A stretch of DNA of 24,806 nucleotides, from NCBI GenBank assembly GCA_003024985.2, contig PXIH01S0005492.1, one strand, 5' to 3'. Each line of letters begins with the position of its first letter. Positions within the stretch are counted from its first letter, which is position 1. Shown here in pieces: positions 18,866-24,806 of the stretch. The notes beneath the pieces were generated by a model. The model saw nothing but the letters and a program-made list of their open reading frames with translations. It was not told where the DNA came from and made no database searches. The position numbers were made by a program, and so were the translations under genes. Source of the DNA: Euperipatoides rowelli (taxonomy: Eukaryota; Onychophora; Udeonychophora; Euonychophora; Peripatopsidae).

Positions 18866-19106
18866 GAACAGAACTATAGCCAGCTAGTAATAATAAGGAA
18901 GCCCTTGGCATTGTTTTTGGAGTTGGAAAATTCCACAAGTTTCTTTTCAGGAGGAAGTTCATACTCTTCACAGACCATAAAACATGACCCAAATTTTTCA
19001 TGCCTTGAAAGAGATTCCCGTCATTGCAGCAAGCCGACTTCAGAGATGGGCTGTTATCCTTGCAGCATATAACTATGAAATTTGATACAAAACCTCTAAG
19101 GAAAAC
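18866..19106 (+). pseudogene. RNase H remnant, N-terminal part deleted
   Basis: Immediately after the RT comes NYSQL, which in this family lies well inside the RNase H domain, then EALGIVFGVGKFHKF, FTDHK (Asp at 18973-18975, one of the catalytic carboxylates) and, after a frameshift, IAASRLQRWAVILAAYNYEI followed by a TGA. The first catalytic Asp of the domain (CDAS-type motif) and the RT connection are missing. The join at 18866-18873 is therefore an internal deletion of roughly 500 bp against the family's usual length. Confidence 0.85.
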
Positions 19107-20220
19107 ATGAACACTGATTCTCTTTCTAGATTACCCATGCAGGATGCCCACCCATCTGTAGAAGAACTTCCTGATGACATCTTGCTCAGCCACCTCCTTG
19201 AAAACTTTCCATGGTCAGTCCAAGATATAGCACAGGAAACTGATAAAGACCCAGAACTTTCCCAAATGTGTTCCTTTGTTAAAAGCGGTTGGCCCCAAAG
19301 CAAGCACAGCAAGGACACTCCCCCCAAACCTTATAAGACTGGAGAGGAGCAACTCTCTCTACAGGAAGGATACCTCCTATGGGGTTTAAGGGTCATCATC
19401 CAAGCATCAATACACCACCACATCCTTCAAGAGCTGCACAAGGGATACACATTGGTGTTGTGAAAATAAAGCTCCTGCCCCGTTCCATCTGCTGGTGGCC
19501 AAAAATGGATCGCGACATTGAACACAAAGCTCTATCTTGCAAAACTTGCCAGCTCTACATAAAAAACTCAACAAAATCCCTGTTGTACCATTGTATTAGA
19601 CCAGGAGGACCAAGGCAAAGACTGCACTTAGACCTGATGGGACCCTTCCTAGGCAAAACCTTTCTTCTGCTGGTAGATGCCTTTTCTAAGTGGTCAAACA
19701 TCACTTTGCTACCAGGAACCAACTCCTAATCCATCATGCTCGAGCTGGACAAGTCCTTTATCCACTTTGGATACCCTACCACCTTGTCACAGACAATGGT
19801 ATGCAGTTCACCTCCAACTCCTTTGTTCAATTCTGCAAAAACCGTGGGATCGCCCATGCCAAGAGTCCGCCATACCACCCCACCTCAAACGGCCAAGCAG
19901 AGAAATTCATAGATACCTTGGCAAACTGTCACCAAAATAGGAAATTGACACTATTCAAAGAATCCTCAGTCCAGTCTCCTACTGGATACTCTTCGAAAGT
20001 CGGAAGGAGGGAAAGAAGCACGCTGCCACCTCCCAAACTCTCCAGAGACCCTGAAGACCCCACCCAGGATGACCAACTCTGACTGGGTACACCTGTGACT
20101 CCCACAGGATGTGACCTCACTGGACTTGATCCCACAGCTGATAACCCTGGACCAGCCAGTCTCTACCATCCGCTACTCCTCCAGAGTCCGGAAGCCCCCA
20201 GACCGACTGACTTTCAATTA
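19107..20220 (+). pseudogene. Integrase remnant and Pol C-terminus
   Basis: DSLSRLP (about 19117-19137) marks the RNase H/integrase boundary. The zinc-binding HHCC region is split: HHILQELHKG in one frame, then in the next frame WWPKMDRDIE and CKTC. The catalytic core has all three acidic residues: Asp in HLDLMGPF (19631-19633), Asp in VTDNGMQF (19792-19794) and Glu in NGQAEKF (19900-19902), with the D-35-E spacing intact. A TAA follows TNS near 19727 and a frameshift lies near 19780. After about 19930 the core is shortened and runs into a Pro/Ser-rich tail with the usual basic end SSRVRKPPDRL, stopping at TAA 20218-20220. The enzyme joins retroelement DNA to the host chromosome; here it is broken. 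Confidence 0.9.
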
Positions 20221-20230
20221 AAAGAGGGAG
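20221..20230 (+). promoter_or_regulatory. Polypurine tract
   Basis: AAAGAGGGAG directly follows the final Pol stop and directly precedes the 3' LTR. In LTR elements this purine run primes plus-strand DNA synthesis and fixes the LTR start. Confidence 0.75.
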
Positions 20231-20427
20231 TGACCCTACTGTATTTAAAATGCATTGTTATACTATACATACAGTACACTACCATACATGCTGTCATTCC
20301 AGGCTGGAATGAACTAAAACACCTATTGTTATGATATAAGTTACCTTAGCTTTGGTCGGTATTCAGGCCTTATTAAATGTATTTGTTCCTACCTCATAGT
20401 GCTGTAGTCTGTACTCAGACAACACTA
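20231..20427 (+). repeat. 3' LTR
   Basis: It starts TGACCCTACTGTATTT after the polypurine tract and aligns with 16660-16857. The main differences are at the extreme ends and near the 3' boundary (GCTGTAGTCT against GTTGTTGCCT). The right edge is uncertain because it takes part in a 12-bp inverted repeat with the flank (20390-20401 / 20423-20434). The hairpin stem seen in the 5' LTR is kept at 20294-20312 with one compensated pair. Confidence 0.88.
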
Positions 20428-20433
20428 TGAGGT

Positions 20434-20493
20434 AAATTAATGTGTCAATTGTATGTTTAGCTCATGAGTCATATTTTTTGGAAGATCCCACAC
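20434..20493 (-). mobile_element. Right end of the old DNA transposon split by the LTR element
   Basis: The reverse complement contains CTTCCAAAAAATATGACTCA, TAAACATA and CACATTAAT, matching the left end at 16380-16430 in the same order. It is followed by ATTAAAATAC (20494-20503), identical to the 10 bases left of the other end. The repeat arms are diverged, so this is an old insertion older than the LTR element. Confidence 0.5.
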
Positions 20494-20503
20494 ATTAAAA
20501 TAC

Positions 20504-20955
20504 TAAATTTACGTGTTATTAGTGTAACACTAATCTTTATACTTATCATAGAAATACCAAATAGGAAGTAGATCGTTTTTAACAATAAGTTCTTTTAGGA
20601 TGAAATATTTCAGATTTCTTTTCCAGGTCTCCTAGGGTTTTAATTTTTACACTTTATATTAAGTGTTAACGAGTTTTGTTATTTTCTCTCTTTTGGAGAA
20701 GTTTCATATTTCTATTAGATCACTTGACCTTATTTTAAAGATGAAGAGTTATATTTTTAAAACTTGTTTTTATTTGTATTTTGGGGTTACACATGAAATG
20801 TATTTTGTACTTGTTTCTAAGGATACAATAGTTGTTATGATTGCTTTGTCGAAAATACCTAAATTTTATAATTTTATTTTTTCTTCTTTTTGACTCGGGA
20901 TCTGGAAGATCATGTGTTGTGAAGATCCCTTGAAACCCAAACTAAACTAAACTAA
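20504..20955 (+). other. Unrecognised stretch ending in (AAACT)n; possible LINE 3' end
   Basis: A 17-bp palindrome ATTAGTGTAACACTAAT lies at 20518-20534. The open frame 20663-20893 encodes a 76-residue hydrophobic peptide without a known motif. The stretch ends with GGGATCT...AGATCCC and a short tandem tail AAACTAAACTAAACTAA at 20939-20955. Short tandem tails after a small hairpin are common at the 3' ends of CR1-like LINEs, so this may be a 3' UTR fragment. No RT sequence supports it. Confidence 0.25.
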
Positions 20956-22000
20956 TATATATTTTTTTCAACAAAGAGAATAAAGTATATGTTGCTGCAT
21001 AGTACATCGTAGATAGGCGTGGTCATATGTTTCATTGTTGACCTCTAACAAATCAATAGGGAACTAACCAGACAGTTTATTTACACCTGAAACTTTAATA
21101 TGTTCTACCTGCTCATTTAATTGAACTAGGTAAATGAACTTGATTATATTTACCCAAAACATTCCAATGTTACAGTTTATAAAATGATCTTTTTCAACCT
21201 TGGGAACACATTTAAAAAAAGTATGCCAGATTAATAATACTTCTAACAGACTTATATTACAGCATTTCAGTTATGATAAAACTACCAAAATCAAATTGTA
21301 CTAATTGGTCTATATTAAAATTTACTGTAACATAAATAGTTAATACAAAACTCATTAATTTTATTTAGTCTCAAAGTCAGTTAATTTATTATTAAAAATT
21401 AAAATACCTTTCTTTTCTTAAGATATTTATGCAGAAATGTCAACTAAGAATCACAGAATGTATCGTCAAGCCAAACATCCTTGTTAAATAATCCAGTGTT
21501 TTGTTATAAAAATAAGCTAAAGTACACCTCAGAATTTAAAATTCTTATAGAATTAATATAAGTAGGGATTTTACTATAAATTATTAAATTTTTTTGTGTA
21601 TACTTTGTATAGTTTGTTTGCCTTTCTTTTTAATAGTTAGTCAAATTCACCAAGAATCCAAACTGTTTCTCTTAAAATGTATAAATCTTTACCATGTGTT
21701 GGAACACCCACTTCAGTAAAATCTGAATCATTTTTAATATTGGGAGAGGGACAGGGGTGGGGGTAATTAGCATGTAATGAAAATAATATTCATGACTTTG
21801 ATCATAGGAAATAATTTGAAACAAACCACAATGCTGTTTTATAAAAGAAAAACATATGGATAACATATTGAAGATGAAGTTTTAAAACAGGAAAAATAAG
21901 AATTAAGTTTATTATTAGTAGTATTTTATGAAGTACACATGAAGTCAATAAATATAATATTGGAAAAGAAAAATATCTACAGTAATAACTGTATATATGT
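20956..22000. other. AT-rich non-coding stretch
   Basis: No gene, array or terminal repeat recognised. A G-rich patch lies at 21742-21762. The minus-strand frames 21866-21672 and 22014-21802 look like chance. Confidence 0.5.
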
Positions 22001-23191
22001 TCTCTATATATCATAAATCCTTGTATCTATCTAGACCAAATTAGGCATAGTTACTCTCTAGGATCCAGCACAAAATATAGGCTACCATTATACCTGGACA
22101 CACCACTGCTGCACATGTGCAGACAGTTTTTCATAGCAGTTGGGGTTAATTCTATACATTCCTAAACTCTTGGACTGATCTGATCCAAATTTGACATAGT
22201 TACTCTTTAGGACACAGTGGAAAATATAGGCTACCATTATACCTGGACACACCACTGCTGCACATGTGCAGACAGGTTTTCTTAGAAGTTGGGGTTAACA
22301 CAGGATTGTTTCATTCCATACATTCCTTAACTCTTGGACTGATCTGGTCCAAATTTGACATAGTTACTCTCTAGGACACAGTGNANAATATAGTCTACCA
22401 TTATACCTGGACACACCACTGCTGCACATGTGCAGACAGTTTTTCTTAGAAGTTGGGGTTAACACAGGATTGTTTCATTCTATACATTCCTTAACTCTTG
22501 GACTGATCTGNTCCAAATTTGACATAGTTACCCTCTAGGACACAGTGGAAAATATAGTCTACCATTATACCTGGACACACCACTGCTGCACATGTGCAGA
22601 CAGTTTTTCATAGCAGTTGGGGTTAACACAGGATTGTTTCATTCCATACATTCCTAAACATTTGGACTGATCTGGTCCAAATTTGACATAGTTACTCTTT
22701 AGGACACAGTGGAAAATATAGGCTACCATTATACCTGGACACACAACTGCTGCACATGTGCAGACAGTTTTTCTTAGAAGTTGGGGTTAACACATGATTT
22801 TTTTTTCAATCTATACATTCCTAAACTCTTGGACTGATCTGGTCCAAATTTGACATAGTTACTCTCTAGGACACAGTGGAAAATATAGTCTAACATTATA
22901 CCTGGACACACCACTGCTGCACATGTGCAGACAGTTTTTCTTAGCAGTTGGGGTTAACACATGATTTTTTTTTCAATCTATACATTCATAAATTCTTGGA
23001 CTGATCTGATCCAAATTTGATATAGAACTTAACTATCTAGGACCGATTGGAAGATATAGGCTACCATTAAACTTGGACACACCGCTGCTGCACATGTGCA
23101 GACAGATTTTCTTATAACTTGAAGTTAACATAGAAATTTTTCACTTGGGATGTTGTAAGAAGCATGGGCAACACTGGGTACTTTAAGCTAG
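22001..23191 (+). mobile_element. Possible non-autonomous Helitron-type element
   Basis: The left edge reads TCTCTATATATCATAAATCC and the right edge ends GGTACTTTAAGCTAG followed by T (CTAG at 23188-23191). TC...CTAG^T ends without inverted repeats or target duplication are the Helitron pattern, and internal satellites are common in these elements. The wording near the end (GCATGGGCAACACTGGGTAC) resembles 3' termini I associate with arthropod elements of this kind, from memory. No base A precedes the left TC as expected, no convincing 3' hairpin is visible and no Rep/helicase is present, so the call is tentative. Confidence 0.4.
22032..23140 (+). repeat. Satellite array, ~165-bp unit, seven copies
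   Basis: Each unit carries the palindrome CTGCACATGTGCAG (near 22110, 22257, 22422, 22584, 22749, 22917, 23087). Spacings are 147 for the first (it lacks part of the unit) and 162-170 for the rest. Other conserved blocks are GGACTGATCTGGTCCAAATT, GACATAGTTACTCT and TACCATTATACCTGGACACA. The middle copies are very similar and the outer ones more diverged, as expected from unequal exchange. Four bases in the array are undetermined or poorly read. Confidence 0.95.
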
Positions 23192-23611
23192 TAGTCTAAA
23201 AATGTAGCTTACATGCAGCTAACAATAAATAGCTAATCAAATGTCTCCTTAATTTAATATACCGTCCTGCCTTCGCTCCATCCTCACTACCATCCAAAAA
23301 GAATATTTAACATTTTTTTTTAAATTTACCATTGAAATAAATTCATTTTCATATTTACTGAAAATTATCTCTCAAATTTTCTTTCTTCAATCTTATCTCC
23401 CAAAGTTTGTATTTTTTTTTAAAAGTTAATATTATTTGAAACATTTATTATGATATCAAACAAATTTCCGTAAAATATTATTTTTGTTAAAAATAAATTG
23501 ACTCTAAATGAAATAATTTCAATTCAAATAGCTATCTATGGTATTTACAAACTCATCTTAATACTCATTGAATGAATACATGAACATATCAGAAACCTCA
23601 TAAAAACTAGT
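23192..23611. other. AT-rich non-coding stretch
   Basis: Nothing recognised beyond A/T runs and a small less AT-rich patch near 23262-23297. Confidence 0.5.
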
Positions 23612-23785
23612 AAATTAATTAATTAATTAATTAATTAATGAAAACTAAACCAGAATAAAACCTCAGAAAAAATTACTCATTATGAACCTTCTGGGTATCG
23701 AACCAACACCAATCAGATATATATCTCAGTCAATAGGCCAGTGCTCAAATGAGTAGACCAAACTGCCAGACGTAATTATTCCTTT
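23612..23785 (-). mobile_element. tRNA-derived SINE with (AATT)n tail
   Basis: On the minus strand the element starts near 23785 with a tRNA-like head. An A-box-like TGGTCTACTCATTTGAGCAC (23760-23741) is followed by ACTGGCC, and then a perfect B box GGTTCGATACC (23704-23694). These are the internal RNA polymerase III promoter elements. A tRNA-unrelated body of about 55 bp follows, and then a tail of tetranucleotide AATT repeats (23639-23612), a common SINE tail type. The A-to-B distance is slightly longer than in a tRNA because of a TATATATC expansion, so it is not a functional tRNA gene. SINEs are copied by a partner LINE; which one is unknown. Confidence 0.75.
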
Positions 23786-24049
23786 TTTAAAGCAAGGAGT
23801 GGAAGTGTCTCCGCCCCTAACTGCTTATTCACACTTATTACTTTCTTAAAATGTATTATCAATGCTATTTTAAATTTTGTAAATTTAGTTTTATTTTGCC
23901 AAAAAAAAAAATGTTTGTTTAATTTATCAAATTTTCTTCATTATCATTATTGAATGCGTTCTCCGAGGCGGCAGAGGTTTGTGTTCATGGATTTGAGTTT
24001 AAAAGTTAAGACAGCATATGGCAGGAATGGCATTTTATATTTTATATAT
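23786..24049. other. Non-coding stretch
   Basis: No gene. A short CpG-bearing patch (GCGTTCTCCGAGGCGGCAG, about 23957-23975) lies about 85 bases before the next feature and could be promoter-proximal. Confidence 0.4.
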
Positions 24050-24126
24050 TTGAAAAAATGGCGGAGCTACAAGCTCTTACAAAATGTTTCGGGTTTCTCC
24101 TTACGTATAAAACAGTTTTAGATTAA
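24050..24126 (+). promoter_or_regulatory. AAAATGGCGG site, possible promoter or first exon
   Basis: AAAATGGCGGAGC at 24055 resembles the AANATGGCGG motif bound by YY1-type zinc-finger factors, often at the start of housekeeping genes, and also gives a good translation-start context. The ATG at 24058 opens a 22-codon frame (MAELQALTKCFGFLLTYKTV...) ending at 24126. Being short, it is a gene start only if spliced; no strong donor is seen within it. It may equally be chance. Confidence 0.2.
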
Positions 24127-24806
24127 TGGTTGAAAAGTCCTTCAATTTGTTTTTATGTCTAACTGATTTATTTAAGTGGCAATAAGAATAAATGGAATGA
24201 ATTTGGATGATTAAATATAGTCACCACTGGCGGGAAGTCCCTACGCCATAGCCTTTGAAGATTCTTTTTGATGTTGAAAAAGACGATTACCTCACACCCT
24301 GAATATTAATATGAAGTTACTATATGGCCAGCTGGAACAAAAAGAGGGCTTTCTACCTTTAGTCCAGTAGCTTCAAACCTAGCTGGGAGGAATCCTGCAA
24401 TCTTATTGGTCAGCTAGGTATTTGAGGCAGAGGGGTGGAGGTAATGGTCAGAATGTAGAATGGTCTCTTGGTCACATTTTAAAATCCTGACAGGTGTCTT
24501 GTGAATTCCTCAAGTCTAGACAGGATACAGTGACAGATGCTGGAGAAGGTGTTGGAGAAGTCTGTATTTCAGATGATGGAAAATGCTACAGTCTGCTCTA
24601 GCTGTTCCAAGAAGGTCAAGCAGTCCAGGGTGTGGGATCCAGGCAATGGTGGAAGATGATGTTCTTGCAGAACAATAAAATTAATGCAGAAGATTGTTTC
24701 ATTTAGATCTTAGCCACAAGTTATGTTTACAAAAGATAACAGATTACAGGTAATCTTTTTAATAATAAAAGCAAACTGATTTAAGTTTGCTTAGCTTCCC
24801 AATTAA
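24127..24806. other. Non-coding stretch, slightly GC-richer
   Basis: From about 24330 to 24680 the sequence is less AT-rich and lacks long A/T runs but has no open frame of note. A 9-bp inverted repeat ACCTAGCTG lies at 24377-24385 / 24411-24419. AATAAA occurs near 24673. It could be a non-coding or untranslated exon, or a repeat I do not recognise. Confidence 0.35.

Larger units (their letters stand above)
16660..20427 (+). mobile_element. Degenerate Ty3/gypsy LTR retrotransposon (Mag-like)
   Basis: Two ~198-bp LTRs bracket, in order, a primer-binding site, gag with two zinc knuckles, aspartic protease, reverse transcriptase, RNase H, integrase, and a polypurine tract directly after the last stop. 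Integrase after RNase H marks Ty3/gypsy rather than Ty1/copia. The gag and pol wording resembles the invertebrate K02A2.6-like/Mag group, from memory. The LTRs differ at about 12 of 169 aligned bases by eye, so the insertion is not recent. Stops, frameshifts and at least one deletion of roughly 500 bp make it non-autonomous. No matching 4-6-bp target duplication is visible, perhaps because the 3' junction was rearranged. Confidence 0.93.

Noticed and set aside
20663-20893. 76-codon ORF as a host gene
   Set aside because: Hydrophobic, AT-driven composition, no motif and no splice or promoter context. It is kept only as part of a possible LINE 3' fragment.
22032-23140. Regularly spaced repeats that could suggest a CRISPR array
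   Set aside because: The units are contiguous ~165-bp satellite copies without unique spacers, in a eukaryotic context. The same reasoning applies to the 35-bp and 76-bp arrays.
23690-23785. Functional tRNA gene
   Set aside because: A- and B-box-like sequences are present but the cloverleaf is distorted by a TATATATC expansion, and an unrelated body plus AATT tail follows, so a SINE fits better.

Overview
This is AT-rich, repeat-dense, eukaryotic (metazoan, probably invertebrate) nuclear DNA. The evidence is the absence of any bacterial-style gene packing, abundant microsatellites and homopolymer runs, a degenerate Ty3/gypsy LTR retrotransposon, a degenerate non-LTR retrotransposon, a tRNA-derived SINE, and several short non-autonomous DNA transposons of the hAT, piggyBac-like and Tc1/mariner-like types. 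I cannot name the species. I see no host protein-coding gene that I would call with confidence, no rRNA or tRNA gene, and no CRISPR array. Every recognisable coding sequence belongs to a decayed transposable element.

Layout. 1-4.5 kb: mostly featureless AT-rich DNA with an (AT)n tract, a small CpG-bearing repeat near 2.0 kb, two opposed unrecognised ORFs near 3.1 kb and a 56-bp near-perfect palindrome at 3.75 kb. 4.5-8.2 kb: a fold-back element (4563-4733), a 35-bp minisatellite of about 19 units (5030-5709), a hAT-type MITE (6239-6500) and a piggyBac-like element with TTAA ends (6971-8198). The piggyBac-like element carries its own ~76-bp tandem array and was hit by a TA-flanked MITE (7154-7645). 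8.8-11.7 kb: a broken LINE (ORF1-like segment, endonuclease, start of RT) interrupted by a ~35-bp satellite, itself split by a second piggyBac-like MITE with an exact TTAA duplication. 13.3-13.8 kb: a hAT-type MITE with a perfect 8-bp target duplication. 15.0-15.6 kb: a duplicated segment with a small inverted-repeat element between the copies. 16.4-20.5 kb: a Ty3/gypsy element (16660-20427, about 198-bp LTRs) that appears to sit inside an older DNA transposon whose inverted ends remain outside it. 22.0-23.2 kb: a ~165-bp satellite ending in a CTAG^T terminus, possibly a Helitron-type element. 23.6-23.8 kb: a minus-strand tRNA-derived SINE. The last kilobase holds a possible first exon or promoter-like ATGGCGG site and a slightly GC-richer non-coding stretch.

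How it works together: the parts form a stratified record of insertions, in which one element's target site can be read inside another. At least three nests can be ordered in time from the sequence alone. The LTR element has gag, protease, RT, RNase H and integrase in the usual Ty3/gypsy order, but with frameshifts, stops, a lost protease aspartate and at least one large internal deletion, so it cannot be autonomous. I found no convincing new defence or enzymatic system. The most unusual signals are a minisatellite whose units resemble back-to-back splice acceptor and donor sites, a compensatory base-pair change in an LTR hairpin, an inverted repeat at the 3' LTR/flank junction, and the spacer-free 56-bp palindrome.
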